A DNA stretch of 64,000 bases from NCBI RefSeq assembly GCF_003234815.2, contig NZ_CP126279.1:2790001-2854000 (forward strand). Reading direction: 5' to 3'. The notes below the pieces were generated by a model. It was given only the letters and a program-made list of their open reading frames with translations. It did not search any database and had not been told where the DNA came from. Position numbers and translations under genes: made by a program. Positions 16,397 to 25,060 of this stretch are shown here, in pieces. Origin of the DNA: Curtobacterium sp. MCBD17_035 (lineage in GTDB: Bacteria; Actinomycetota; Actinomycetes; Actinomycetales; Microbacteriaceae). Position 1 is the stretch's first letter, and each line of letters opens with the position of its first letter.

Positions 16397-17322
16397 TCGT
16401 TCACCGTGACGGGCTCGTGGTCCCACCGCCCGTACACGATCTCGGTGTTGGACGAGATCTGCGCCGCGAGCATCGAGGGGTCGGTCCCGATGGTCTCGGC
16501 CATCGAGCGGAGCGTCAGCGGCACGAGGTACGGCGCGTTCGGGCGACCGCGGTAGGGCACCGGGGTCAGGAACGGCGCGTCGGTCTCGATCAGGATCCGG
16601 TCGCGCGGGGCGACGCGGAGCGCCTCGCGCAGGGCCTCGGCGTTCTTGAACGTCACGGTGCCCGCGAAGGACATGTACCAACCCCGCTCGGCACAGAGCC
16701 GCGCGAGGTCCGGGCCACCGGAGAAGCAGTGGAAGACGGTGCGCTCGGGCGCACCGACGCGGTCGAGCGTCGCGACGACGTCATCGTGAGCGTCACGGTC
16801 GTGGATCTGGAGGGCCAGCCCGTGCCGCTTGGCGATCGCGATGTGTTCCTCGAACGAGCGCACCTGGGCGTCGCGCCCCTCGGGACCCGTGCGGAAGAAG
16901 TCGAGCCCGGTCTCGCCGACGGCACGGACGCGGGTCAGGGCAGCGAGCGCGTCGATGCCCGCGAGGTGTTCGTCGAGGAGGCCCCGCTGCTCGAGTTCGG
17001 GCGCTTCGTTCGGGTGGAGCGCCACCGCCGCGAGGACGCGCGGTTCTCGGGCGGCGATCTCGGCGGACCAGCGGGAGGTCTCGAGGTCCGTGCCGACCTG
17101 CACGACCCCCCGGATCCCGACGCTCGAGGCGCGGTCGAGGTGCTCGCGGTACTCCATCGGCCCGTCCCCGCCGTCGCCGACCCCGTCCGCGATCTCCATG
17201 TGCGTGTGGTTGTCGTACACGGGCACGACGAGCGCCGGGGGCAGCGGCGGATAACTGAGGTCACGCTTCTGCCCGGCACCGTCGCTCCCCCGCGCGCGGA
17301 CGTGGGCGTCGGACGAGCTCAC
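16393..17322 (-). CDS. tatD: TatD-family hydrolase (metal-dependent DNase)
   Basis: A 309-residue TIM-barrel metallohydrolase. The metal-binding HxH is in YDNHTHMEIA, the Glu in RVRAVGETGLDFFRT, and further His residues in LALQIHDRDAHDD and TVFHCFSGGPDLA; the C-terminal Asp lies in ILIETDAPFLTPVPYRGR. TatD proteins are 3'-5' exonucleases linked to DNA repair, and the metG-tatD-rsmA order is widespread. The GTG start overlaps the metG stop by 4 bases; a longer upstream reading would run into metG. An N-terminal extension of about 35 residues before the barrel is polar and likely disordered. Confidence 0.95.
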   Translation of the reverse strand: MSSSDAHVRARGSDGAGQKRDLSYPPLPPALVVPVYDNHTHMEIADGVGDGGDGPMEYREHLDRASSVGIRGVVQVGTDLETSRWSAEIAAREPRVLAAVALHPNEAPELEQRGLLDEHLAGIDALAALTRVRAVGETGLDFFRTGPEGRDAQVRSFEEHIAIAKRHGLALQIHDRDAHDDVVATLDRVGAPERTVFHCFSGGPDLARLCAERGWYMSFAGTVTFKNAEALREALRVAPRDRILIETDAPFLTPVPYRGRPNAPYLVPLTLRSMAETIGTDPSMLAAQISSNTEIVYGRWDHEPVTVNE

Positions 17323-18896
17323 GCTGCGCCCTGCTCCGAGGTCTCGATGCGCGGGAACAGCCCGGCCTCGAGCGGGACGACGCGCTCGGCGCCCGCCCAC
17401 TCCCACGCGCGGTCGATGCGCTGATCGCTGATCGAACCGCCCGCTCCGATCGCAGCCCAGAGTCGATCGGCCGCCTTCGGAACCACGGGCGCGAGGAGGA
17501 CTCCGACCGTCCCGAGGCCGCGCAGCGCCGTCGTGAGGACCGTGTCCAGACGCTCACGCTGGTCGGGCTGCTTCGCCAACGCCCAGGGTTCCTGCTCGGT
17601 GATGTAGCCGTTCAGCGCGTCGACGAGCTCCCAGACGGTGGCGATCGCCTCGTGCGGGGCGAACCCGGCGATCGCGGCGTCGGCTCGCTCGGTCACCGAG
17701 ACCGCGAGCTCGTCGATCGCACGGTCGGCGTCCGTGAGCGCTGCCCGCTCGGGCACGACGCCGTCGTGGTACCGGCCCAGCATCGCGACGATGCGCGACG
17801 CCAGGTTCCCGAAGCCGTTCGCGAGCTCGGCCTGGTAGCGCGCCGCGATGTCCTCCCAGCTGAAGTTGCCGTCCTGCCCGAAGGTGATCGCGCGCAGGAA
17901 GTAGTACCGGAAGGCGTCCGACCCGAACGTGTCGGTGATCTCGGACGGGGCGATGCCGGTCAACTTGCTCTTCGACATCTTCTCGCCGCCGACGAGCAGC
18001 CACCCGTGGCCGAACACGCGCTTCGGGACCTCGAGCCCGGCGGCCATGAGCATCGCGGGCCAGATCACGGCGTGGAACCGGGCGATGTCCTTGCCCACCA
18101 GGTGCACGCTCGGCCACAGGCGGCGGAAGGCCTCGTCGTCGTCGCTGCCGTAGCCGAGCGCGGTGATGTAGTTGAGCAGGGCGTCGAACCAGACGTAGAG
18201 CACGTGGTCCGAGTCCCATGGGATCGTGATGCCCCAGTCGAAGCTCGATCGCGAGATCGAGAGGTCGCGCAGGCCCTGCTTGACGAACTGCACGATCTCG
18301 TTGCGGACGCTCTCGGGCTGGATGAACTCGGGGTTCGACGCGTAGAGGTCGAGCAGCGGCTGCTCGAAGTCCGACATGCGGAAGAAGTAGTTCCGCTCAG
18401 CGAGCACCTCGACCGGGATCGAGTGGATCGCGCAGACCTGCTGGCCCTCGTAGGCTCCGGTGCCGGGGACGAGGTCGCTCGGCTGCTTGTACTCCTCGCA
18501 CCCCACGCAGTAGAAGCCCTCGAACTCGCCGGCGTAGATGTAGCCGTCGTCGTACAACTTCTGCAGGAACGTGGTGACCCCGCGCACGTGCCGGTCGTCC
18601 GTGGTGCGGATGAAGTCGTCGTTCCGGATGTCGACGGTGTCGAGCAGGGGCTTCCAGGCCTCGGCCACGAGACGGTCCGCCCACGCCTGCGGGGTGACGT
18701 CGTGCGAGGACGCCGTCCGCAGGATCTTCTGTCCGTGCTCGTCCGTGCCGGTCAGCAGCCAGGTGTCGTCGCCACGCTGCCGGTGCCACCGCGCCAGCAC
18801 GTCCGCCGCGACCTCGGTGTACGCGTGCCCGATGTGCGGCACGTCGTTGACGTAGAAGATGGGCGTCGTGATGGAGAACGCGGTGCCGTCGGACAT
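17319..18896 (-). CDS. metG: Methionyl-tRNA synthetase
   Basis: A 525-residue class I synthetase that charges tRNA-Met. The HIGH motif is in VPHIGHAYTEVAAD, the Cys-bearing connective peptide in FYCVGCEEYKQPSDL, and KMSKS in GGEKMSKSKLTGI. The C-terminal anticodon-binding helices are present (EQEPWALAKQPDQRERL). It lacks the optional C-terminal tRNA-binding OB domain, the normal short actinobacterial form. The ATG was chosen over upstream in-frame codons because it gives the conserved start (FSITTPIFYVNDVPHIGH), and TAGGAT lies 7 bases before it. It heads the metG-tatD-rsmA operon. Confidence 0.97.
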   Translation of the reverse strand: MSDGTAFSITTPIFYVNDVPHIGHAYTEVAADVLARWHRQRGDDTWLLTGTDEHGQKILRTASSHDVTPQAWADRLVAEAWKPLLDTVDIRNDDFIRTTDDRHVRGVTTFLQKLYDDGYIYAGEFEGFYCVGCEEYKQPSDLVPGTGAYEGQQVCAIHSIPVEVLAERNYFFRMSDFEQPLLDLYASNPEFIQPESVRNEIVQFVKQGLRDLSISRSSFDWGITIPWDSDHVLYVWFDALLNYITALGYGSDDDEAFRRLWPSVHLVGKDIARFHAVIWPAMLMAAGLEVPKRVFGHGWLLVGGEKMSKSKLTGIAPSEITDTFGSDAFRYYFLRAITFGQDGNFSWEDIAARYQAELANGFGNLASRIVAMLGRYHDGVVPERAALTDADRAIDELAVSVTERADAAIAGFAPHEAIATVWELVDALNGYITEQEPWALAKQPDQRERLDTVLTTALRGLGTVGVLLAPVVPKAADRLWAAIGAGGSISDQRIDRAWEWAGAERVVPLEAGLFPRIETSEQGAA

Positions 18897-18903
18897 GCGG
18901 ACC

Positions 18904-18909
18904 ATCCTA
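18904..18909 (-). promoter_or_regulatory. -10 hexamer TAGGAT for the metG operon
   Basis: TAGGAT on the minus strand, 7 bases before the metG ATG. Together with the start codon position it suggests a leaderless operon transcript. Confidence 0.55.
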
Positions 18910-18995
18910 CGGGCGCGTCCCATCAGGTGACGGTGGCCCGGGACCCCTGTGGAGACCGGCGTGACCGGGCGCGGACGTGGAGGACGGGCCTCCCG

Positions 18996-19817
18996 TCAGC
19001 GGGCCGCGAGCGCGCCCTCGTAGAGGTCGCGGCGCGACAGTCCGGTGGCCTGCGCGACCGCCACCGATGCCTCTTTCATGCGGACGCCGGCGGCGACGCG
19101 CTCGAGGACCAACCGCACCCCCGCCTCCAGGTCGACCGGACCCTCCGCGGACGGAGCGCCGGCCACGACGACGCAGATCTCGCCACGGACACCGTCCGCC
19201 GCCCAGGCGGCGAGCTCGCCGAGCGGCCCGCGCCGGACCTCCTCGTGCAGCTTGGTGAGTTCGCGGCAGACGGCAGCGGGGCGGTCGGCACCGAACGCGT
19301 CGGCCATGTCGGCGAGGGTGTCCGCGACGCGGTGGGGTGACTCGAAGAAGACGAGCGTGCGCGGTTCCCCCGCGAGCGCGGCGAACACGCGACGCCGTTC
19401 ACCCTGCTTGCGGGTCGGGAAGCCCTCGAAGGCGAACCGGTCGGTGGGCAGCCCGGACACGGCGAGCGCGGTGAGCACGGCGCTCGGCCCGGGGATCGCG
19501 GTGACGGTCACGCCGGCGGCCGCCGCCGCGGCGACGAGGGGGAACCCGGGATCGCTGATCGCCGGCATGCCGGCGTCGGTCAGGACGACCACGTCGTCGT
19601 CGCGGGCGAGGTCCACGACCTCCGCGGCACGGTCCCGCTCGTTGTGCTCGTGCAGGGCGATGAGGCGCGGCCGGTTCTCGACACCGAGGGCGCGCATCAG
19701 GTGGACGGCGGTCCTCGTGTCCTCGGCAGCCACGACCGAGGCGTTGGCGAGGGCCTCGATCAAGCGCCGGGAGGCGTCGCCGAGGTTGCCGATGGGAGTC
19801 GCCGCGAGCACGATCAC
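18996..19817 (-). CDS. rsmI: 16S rRNA (cytidine1402-2'-O)-methyltransferase RsmI
   Basis: A 273-residue tetrapyrrole-methylase-fold enzyme that 2'-O-methylates C1402 of 16S rRNA. It starts VIVLAATPIGNLGDASRR and contains AAEDTRTAVHLM, TDAGMPAISDPGFPLV, AIPGPSAVLTALAVSGLPTD and the C-terminal GPLGELAAWAADGVRGEICV, in family order. The GTG start puts the conserved LAATPIGN at the N-terminus; longer readings are Arg-rich and unlikely. It is divergent from pmt with 125 bases between, a gene pair conserved across actinobacteria. A GACGGG-CCT-CCCGTC palindrome overlaps its stop. Confidence 0.96.
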   Translation of the reverse strand: MIVLAATPIGNLGDASRRLIEALANASVVAAEDTRTAVHLMRALGVENRPRLIALHEHNERDRAAEVVDLARDDDVVVLTDAGMPAISDPGFPLVAAAAAAGVTVTAIPGPSAVLTALAVSGLPTDRFAFEGFPTRKQGERRRVFAALAGEPRTLVFFESPHRVADTLADMADAFGADRPAAVCRELTKLHEEVRRGPLGELAAWAADGVRGEICVVVAGAPSAEGPVDLEAGVRLVLERVAAGVRMKEASVAVAQATGLSRRDLYEGALAAR

Positions 19818-19930
19818 CGGTCCATCATCCCGCGCGGGCGGGCGACCGCTCGCCACCCGCCTCGTCCTCCACAGGCCGCTCCTGTCCACCGTCACAGGAT
19901 CCGGACCCGGGAGGCCCGATGCCGCTTCCC

Positions 19931-19936
19931 TAGGAT
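19931..19936 (+). promoter_or_regulatory. -10 hexamer TAGGAT for pmt
   Basis: TAGGAT followed by exactly 6 bases and the GTG start, a leaderless arrangement that supports the chosen start. Confidence 0.6.
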
Positions 19937-19942
19937 GCTGGG

Positions 19943-21574
19943 GTGACGACGGACCTGGCCGAACGCGGCTCCCCGCGCGACCTCGACCGTCCCCGCGGAT
20001 CACGACTCGACGACTGGTGGGCACGCATGCTCACCACGTCGACGCGGGTCGCGATCTGGCGATGGACGGGTCCGCTCGCTGTGACGCTGCTCGCCGCGGT
20101 CCTGCGCCTCTGGGACATCGGCCGACCGGACAGCCTGGTCTTCGACGAGACCTACTACGTCAAGGACGCCTGGTCCATCGTCCACCTCGGGTACGAGGGC
20201 TCGTGGCCGGCGGACGTGGGCAACGACGGCCCCACGACGGACCAGCGGTTCGCGGGCGGCGCCACCGGCATCTACACCGACGTCGCGGAGTTCATCGCAC
20301 ACCCGCCGCTCGGCAAGTACCTCATCGGGCTCGGCGAGCTCCAGTTCGGCGGTGCGAACGCGGTCGGATGGCGCATCACGGTCGCGGCCGTGGGGATCGC
20401 GACGGTGTTCCTCGTCGCCGTCATCGCCCGGTCCCTGTTCCGGTCGACCCTCGTCGGCACCCTCGCCGGGTTCCTCATGGCGATCGACGGCCAGGCGATC
20501 GTGATGTCCCGCGTCTCCCTGCTCGACGGCATCGTCGGCTTCTTCGCCCTGCTCGGGTTCGGGGCGCTCCTGCTCGACCGCCGGTGGACGGAACAGCGGC
20601 TCGATCGATGGCTGACGTGCCGCGAGGACGCGGGGCGGAGCACCCTCTGGGGGCCGTCACTGTGGTTCCGGCCCTGGTTGTTCGCCATGGGACTCGCCTG
20701 TGGCCTGGCGACCGCGACGAAGTGGTCGGGCATGTACTTCCTGGCGTTCTTCGCCGTGTACAGCGTGCTGACCGACATGATGATGCGGCGTCGCGCGGGA
20801 ATCGAGTTCTGGAGCAGCAGCGCGGTCCTCCGGCAGGGACCGGTCACGTTCCTGCTGACCGTCCCGGTCGCGGCCGTCGTCTACCTGGCGTCGTGGAGCG
20901 GTTGGTTCCTCACGCGGAGCGGGTACGACCGGACCTGGATCCAGAACGGCGGGCACCGCTGGACCGGTCTGCTCGCGTGGGTCCCCACCAGCGTGCAGAA
21001 CTGGTGGCACTACCAGACCGAGATCTACGGCTTCAACATCACCCTGCACACGCCGCACGCCTACGCGGCGAACCCGTTCACGTGGCTGCTCATGGTGCGG
21101 CCGACGAGCATGTACTACCAGGGCACGGACCTCGGGCAGGACGGCTGCGCGTCCGAGCGGTGCGGAGCGGCGATCACCGACATCGCGAACCCGTTCATCT
21201 GGTACGCGGCGGTCATCGCGGCCGTGGTGCTGCTCGTGCTGTTCGTGCGTCGGCGGGACTGGCGGGCCGGGTACGTGCTGCTCGGGGTGGCTGCCGGGTA
21301 CCTGCCGTGGCTCCTGTACGCCGGGCGCACGGTGTTCCAGTTCTACACGATCGCCTTCGAGCCCTACCTCGTCATCGGACTGGCCGCCGTGCTGGCGATG
21401 CTCCTCGGGTCACGGGACGATCCCCGGCCGAGGCGGACCCGGGCGATCGTCTGGGTGATCGTGTACCTCGCCGTGGCGAGCGCGGCCACCGCGTACTGGT
21501 ACCCGATGTGGACGGCGATGCAGACCTCGTGGGACTTCGTCCGGTCGCACTACTGGTTCTCGTCCTGGCTCTGA
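19943..21574 (+). CDS. pmt: Dolichyl-phosphate-mannose-type protein mannosyltransferase (GT39)
   Basis: A 543-residue polytopic GT-C enzyme that transfers mannose from polyprenyl-phosphate-mannose to Ser/Thr of exported proteins. The first extracytoplasmic loop has the catalytic Asp-Glu pair in LVFDETYYVKDAWS. Later conserved segments are FIAHPPLGKYLIG, MAIDGQAIVMSR, GLATATKWSGMYFL and NIAL-like loop NWWHYQTEIYGFNITLHTPH. About 11 membrane helices are visible. Exported substrates in this window, such as the Thr/Ser-rich TasA-like and Ig-repeat proteins, are plausible acceptors. It is divergent from rsmI in the order found in most actinobacteria. Confidence 0.95.
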   Translation: MTTDLAERGSPRDLDRPRGSRLDDWWARMLTTSTRVAIWRWTGPLAVTLLAAVLRLWDIGRPDSLVFDETYYVKDAWSIVHLGYEGSWPADVGNDGPTTDQRFAGGATGIYTDVAEFIAHPPLGKYLIGLGELQFGGANAVGWRITVAAVGIATVFLVAVIARSLFRSTLVGTLAGFLMAIDGQAIVMSRVSLLDGIVGFFALLGFGALLLDRRWTEQRLDRWLTCREDAGRSTLWGPSLWFRPWLFAMGLACGLATATKWSGMYFLAFFAVYSVLTDMMMRRRAGIEFWSSSAVLRQGPVTFLLTVPVAAVVYLASWSGWFLTRSGYDRTWIQNGGHRWTGLLAWVPTSVQNWWHYQTEIYGFNITLHTPHAYAANPFTWLLMVRPTSMYYQGTDLGQDGCASERCGAAITDIANPFIWYAAVIAAVVLLVLFVRRRDWRAGYVLLGVAAGYLPWLLYAGRTVFQFYTIAFEPYLVIGLAAVLAMLLGSRDDPRPRRTRAIVWVIVYLAVASAATAYWYPMWTAMQTSWDFVRSHYWFSSWL

Positions 21575-21580
21575 GCGGTC

Positions 21581-21616
21581 GGTGGCACTGAGCGGTCAGG
21601 TGGCACTGAGCGGTCA
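21581..21616. repeat. 18-bp tandem duplication overlapping the TetR stop
   Basis: Two exact copies of GGTGGCACTGAGCGGTCA abut (21581-21598, 21599-21616). The second copy contains the TetR stop, and the pmt stop region carries a third CTGAGCGGTC. It lies between convergent genes. Confidence 0.9.
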
Positions 21617-22276
21617 GGCCGGAGCCGCGTTCAGCGCGAGCTCGAGCTCCTGACGCTCGAGGGGGCGCCCGCGCAGCGGCGACTCGACGGCGGGCGGGCA
21701 GACCCCGTCGATGAGCATCTGCCCGTACCGGCGCCAGAGGTCCGGGTCGCACGCGCGGGTGCGGTCGGCCACGGCACCCACCATGACGACGAGCATCGGC
21801 ACGTCACGCGCCTGGAAGCCCTCTCGCAGCGCGCCCTCGCGGTGGGCGCGATCCACGAGCGCGGTCATCTCCGCGTCGATCCGGTCCCGGTCCCGTCGCA
21901 GCGCGGGCGACGCGGGGTGGGCCCGGACGATCACATCGGCCAGTGCCCGGTCGCTCGCGCGTAACTCGAGCGCGCCGAGCAGGTACGCGCGCATCGCCTC
22001 GCGTCCGGTGGGGCAGGCGGCGGCGCGCTCCACCAGCGCGGACAGGGTCTCGAACTTCGCCGACAGCAGGGCGTCCACGAGGGCGTGCTTGTCGGGGAAC
22101 CGTCGGTAGACCGTGCCGACGCCCACGCCCGCCTCGTGCGCGACGTCGTTGAGCGTCACGCTGATCCCTCGTTCGGCGAAGAGCCGTCGCGCGGTGGCCA
22201 GGATGCGCTCTCGGTTCCGCAGGGCATCCGCGCGGAGTGGTCGCGCCTCCCGGTCCGCATGGGACGTGGTGGGCAT
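21614..22276 (-). CDS. TetR-family repressor of the adjacent MFS transporter
   Basis: A 220-residue regulator. The N-terminal HTH reads RERILATARRLFAERGISVT, LNDVAHEAGVGVGTVYRRFP and DKHALVDALL; the remainder is an all-helical ligand-binding domain with an AMRAYLLGALELRASDRALA segment. It is divergent from an EmrB/QacA-type transporter with two palindromes in the shared region, the typical layout of a drug-sensing repressor and its pump. The ATG at 22276 was chosen since the in-frame upstream stretch lies inside the operator region. The inducer is unknown. Confidence 0.92.
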   Translation of the reverse strand: MPTTSHADREARPLRADALRNRERILATARRLFAERGISVTLNDVAHEAGVGVGTVYRRFPDKHALVDALLSAKFETLSALVERAAACPTGREAMRAYLLGALELRASDRALADVIVRAHPASPALRRDRDRIDAEMTALVDRAHREGALREGFQARDVPMLVVMVGAVADRTRACDPDLWRRYGQMLIDGVCPPAVESPLRGRPLERQELELALNAAPA

Positions 22277-22287
22277 GTCGGGAACGT

Positions 22288-22308
22288 TAATCCCGAATTC
22301 TGGGAATA
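22288..22308. promoter_or_regulatory. Imperfect palindrome around GAATTC upstream of the TetR gene
   Basis: TAATCCC (22288-22294) and GGGAATA (22302-22308) flank GAATTC, with two mismatches between the arms. It sits 12 bases before the TetR start and suits a TetR dimer. Confidence 0.45.
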
Positions 22309-22310
22309 AG

Positions 22311-22327
22311 CGGATGCGGCGCATCCG
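22311..22327. promoter_or_regulatory. Perfect palindrome CGGATGC-GGC-GCATCCG
   Basis: A perfect 7-bp inverted repeat with a 3-base centre lies just upstream of a TACACT hexamer (22336-22341) that could be the -10 of the MFS gene. It is a good operator candidate for the divergent TetR. Confidence 0.55.
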
Positions 22328-22405
22328 TTTCGCTCTACACTGAGCGAGGCGTCCGACGGTGCGCGCCTCCACATCCACTGCATCCGAGTGACGGAGGACG
22401 CCATC

Positions 22406-23980
22406 ATGACGTCAGAACAGACGGCGACGACGCCGACCGGGGCGGTGCCCACGAGCACCGCGGGTGCGGCGCGCCGCACCGAGGGCGGGGTCCGCAACCC
22501 CTCCCCCATCGACAAGAAGGACCACCGCTGGATCGTCCTGACGGTGATCGGCATCGCGCAGATCATGGTCGTGCTCGACGCGACCATCGTGAACATCGCC
22601 CTGCCGTCCGCGCAGCAGGACCTCGGCTTCGGCACCGACCAGCGCCAGTGGGTCGTCACGGCCTACTCGCTCGCGTTCGGCTCCCTGCTCCTGCTCGGCG
22701 GGCGACTCGCGGACCTCTTCGGCCGGAAGAACACGTTCATCATCGGGCTCATCGGGTTCGCCCTCGCCTCGATGCTCGGCGGCCTCGCGGGCACGTTCGG
22801 GCTGCTCGTGGCCGCCCGCGCGCTCCAGGGCGTCTTCGGCGCACTGCTCGCACCCGCGGCCCTGTCGCTGCTCACGACGACGTTCACCGACATGAAGGAA
22901 CGTGCGCGCGCCTTCGGCATCTTCGGCGCGATCGCCGGATCGGGTGCCGCGATCGGTCTGCTCCTGGGCGGCGTCCTCACCGAGTACGCCTCGTGGCGCT
23001 GGTGCCTCTACGTCAACCTCGTGATCGCGGCGTTCGCGTTCGTCGGCGCGTTGCTGTTCATCCCGCGTCCGGTCGCCGCACCGCGGCCCCGCATCGACTA
23101 CCTCGGGGTCGTCACGATCACGGCCGGCCTGGTCGGCATCGTCTACGGGTTCTCGAACGCCGAGACCAACGGCTGGAACGACGGCCTGACCTACGTCTGC
23201 CTCGCCGCCGGCGTGGTCCTCATCGCGCTCTTCGTCCTCATCGAGACCCGTGTCGCACACCCGCTCATGCCGCTCCGCGTCGTGCTCGACCGTGATCGCG
23301 GCGGTTCGCTGCTCGCCATGGGCCTCGTCGCCATCGGCATGTTCGGCATCTTCCTGTTCCTGACGTACTACCTCGAGCAGACGCTCGGGTTCTCGTCGCT
23401 CAAGACCGGCCTGGCGTTCCTGCCGATGCCGCTGTCGATCATGTTCAGCTCGACGATCCTCGGGACCCGCCTGCTCCCGCGCGTCGGGCCGAAGGTGCTC
23501 ATCTTCATCGGTGGTCTGGTCGCGGCGGTCGGTCTGCTGCTCCTCACCCGCACGCAGCTCGACAGCGCGTACGCGCCCGTCGTGCTCCCGGGCCTCATCG
23601 TCATCGGTCTCGGCATGGGCCTGATCTTCTCGTCGGCGTTCTCCACCGCCACCTCGGGAGTCGCCCGACAGGACGCCGGCGTCGCCTCGGCGATGGTGAA
23701 CACGATGCAGCAGATCGGCGGGTCGATCGGAACCGCGCTGCTGTCGACGATCTTCGCCGACGTCGTGCGCGACCAGCTCACCGGGACGAAGGGCAGCCAG
23801 CTCGACCAGGCCCGCGCGGCCCTCGACGGCTACCACACGGCGTTCTTCATCTCGTCGGGCGTGCTCGTCCTCGTGGCACTGGCGGGCGGTCTGATCATCA
23901 ACCGGCAGCGGGTGCGCCTGGCCAAGCTGCAGGCGGCGTCGTCGGACATCACGGGTTCGATCCCGACCGCCGCGCACTGA
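22406..23980 (+). CDS. MFS drug/proton antiporter, DHA2 (EmrB/QacA) family
   Basis: A 524-residue transporter with 14 predicted helices, the DHA2 count. It shows IMVVLDATIVNIALPSAQQD in helix 1, the WVVTAYSLAFGSLLLLGGRL and DLFGRKNTFIIG motif A region, and the motif C-like GAIAGSGAAIGLLLGGVLTE typical of antiporters. The late MQQIGGSIGTALLSTIF segment is also conserved. The ATG is preceded by GGAGG with an 8-base spacer, better than the upstream GTG. It should export hydrophobic or cationic toxic compounds and is probably repressed by the divergent TetR. A hairpin follows the stop. Confidence 0.93.
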   Translation: MTSEQTATTPTGAVPTSTAGAARRTEGGVRNPSPIDKKDHRWIVLTVIGIAQIMVVLDATIVNIALPSAQQDLGFGTDQRQWVVTAYSLAFGSLLLLGGRLADLFGRKNTFIIGLIGFALASMLGGLAGTFGLLVAARALQGVFGALLAPAALSLLTTTFTDMKERARAFGIFGAIAGSGAAIGLLLGGVLTEYASWRWCLYVNLVIAAFAFVGALLFIPRPVAAPRPRIDYLGVVTITAGLVGIVYGFSNAETNGWNDGLTYVCLAAGVVLIALFVLIETRVAHPLMPLRVVLDRDRGGSLLAMGLVAIGMFGIFLFLTYYLEQTLGFSSLKTGLAFLPMPLSIMFSSTILGTRLLPRVGPKVLIFIGGLVAAVGLLLLTRTQLDSAYAPVVLPGLIVIGLGMGLIFSSAFSTATSGVARQDAGVASAMVNTMQQIGGSIGTALLSTIFADVVRDQLTGTKGSQLDQARAALDGYHTAFFISSGVLVLVALAGGLIINRQRVRLAKLQAASSDITGSIPTAAH

Positions 23981-24010
23981 TCACACTCCCGGCGCTCGTC
24001 GCCGCTGACG

Positions 24011-24054
24011 ACGCGGGGTCGTCCGAGCGTCCACGACGCCGGATGACCCCGCGT
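24011..24054 (+). terminator. Inverted repeat after the MFS gene
   Basis: ACGCGGGGTC (24011-24020) and GACCCCGCGT (24045-24054) form a perfect 10-bp stem with a 24-base loop, about 30 bases after the stop. TTT follows within two bases. Confidence 0.5.
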
Positions 24055-24073
24055 TTCGGCGTGTTGCCGGAGC

Positions 24074-24104
24074 TTGTGGAGCGTCAGTGGGTGCGGGTTA
24101 TGTT
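24074..24104 (+). promoter_or_regulatory. Promoter TTGTGG-19-TATGTT for the sulfurtransferase
   Basis: A TTGTGG -35-like hexamer (24074-24079) and TATGTT -10 (24099-24104) lie upstream of the ATG with 6 bases after the -10, giving a leaderless transcript. Confidence 0.55.
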
Positions 24105-24110
24105 GTCGGC

Positions 24111-24953
24111 ATGTCCCCGCTCCTGACGTCGCCCCTGGTGTCGACCCAGTGGCTCGCCGACCACCTGGGGTCGGACGACCTCGTGGTGATCGACGCGACC
24201 GTGCGCACGTCGGGCATCGGCCGCGGCACCCGCTGGGAGTCCGCGCACGACGCGTACGTCGAGGACGGCCACGTGCCGGGTGCGGTGTTCGCCGATCTCG
24301 TCGACGACCTCAGTGCTCCCGGAGCGGCCATCCCGTTCACCCGTCCGGACGTGGCGCGGTTCGAGCGCGCCGTCTCGGCGCTCGGCGTCTCGAACGGGTC
24401 GACCGTCGTGGTCTACGACGCCGCCCAGGGCGAGTGGGCCTCGCGGCTCTGGTGGCTGTTCCGCTCGTTCGGCTTCGACACCGTGGCCGTGCTCGACGGC
24501 GGGTTCGGCAAGTGGTCGCGCGAGGGGCGCCCGATCCGCCTCGGGGCGCTCGCTCCGCGGTCGTCGACGTTCCTCGCGACCGAGGAGCGACCGATGTGGG
24601 CGGACCGCGACCGCGTCGAGCGCGCGGTGGACGGGTCGGAGCCAGCCGCCCTGGTGTGCGCCGCCGACGAGCGCGCGTTCGGTCCCGCCGTACCCGAGCT
24701 CATCCCCGGGACGACCGCGATCCCCATCGACCGGGTCATCGACGAGGACACGAACGCCTTCCTCCGCCCGCGGACCCTGTCGACGGTCTTCGCCCCGGTG
24801 CTCGACGCCCCCGAGGTCGTGACCTACTGCGGTGTCGGTACCGCCGCCTGCGTCGACGCGTTGGCCCTGACGGTCCTCGGTCACGACCACGTGCAGGTCT
24901 ACGACGGCTCCCTGGCGGACTGGTCGCGGGCGCCCGAGCCGGTCGCCTCCTGA
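24111..24953 (+). CDS. sseA: Thiosulfate/3-mercaptopyruvate sulfurtransferase (two rhodanese domains)
   Basis: A 280-residue cytosolic sulfurtransferase. The N-terminal catalytically silent rhodanese domain begins PLVSTQWLADHLGSDDLVVI and contains VVYDAAQGEWASRLWWLFRS. The C-terminal domain has the persulfide-forming Cys in VTYCGVGTAACVDALAL. The loop CGVGTAA differs from CGSGVTA-type mercaptopyruvate enzymes and from the CRKGVTA type of thiosulfate enzymes, so the preferred donor is uncertain. The symbol is given for family only. The ATG at 24111 fits the TATGTT -10; a GTG eight codons upstream would overlap the promoter. Confidence 0.88.
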   Translation: MSPLLTSPLVSTQWLADHLGSDDLVVIDATVRTSGIGRGTRWESAHDAYVEDGHVPGAVFADLVDDLSAPGAAIPFTRPDVARFERAVSALGVSNGSTVVVYDAAQGEWASRLWWLFRSFGFDTVAVLDGGFGKWSREGRPIRLGALAPRSSTFLATEERPMWADRDRVERAVDGSEPAALVCAADERAFGPAVPELIPGTTAIPIDRVIDEDTNAFLRPRTLSTVFAPVLDAPEVVTYCGVGTAACVDALALTVLGHDHVQVYDGSLADWSRAPEPVAS

Positions 24954-24974
24954 TCCTGCCGGTGGCTCGCTCCC

Positions 24975-25018
24975 CCTCCCGACGGCCGGGAGGCCCGGTC
25001 CGGTCCACAGGGACCGGG
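24975..25018. repeat. Double hairpin with CGGGAGGCCCGG core
   Basis: CCTCCCG (24975-24981) pairs with CGGGAGG (24987-24993); right after it CCCGGTCC and GGACCGGG form a second hairpin. The same two-hairpin order occurs inside hrpA. It lies between the sulfurtransferase and acetyltransferase genes and could also act as a terminator. Confidence 0.6.
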
Positions 25019-25048
25019 CAGCGGTCCGACCGTGGGGACGGCACGGGA

Positions 25049-25054
25049 TACCGT
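25049..25054 (+). promoter_or_regulatory. -10 hexamer TACCGT for the GNAT gene
   Basis: TACCGT with 6 bases to the ATG, a leaderless arrangement. Confidence 0.55.
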
Positions 25055-25060
25055 GACGCC

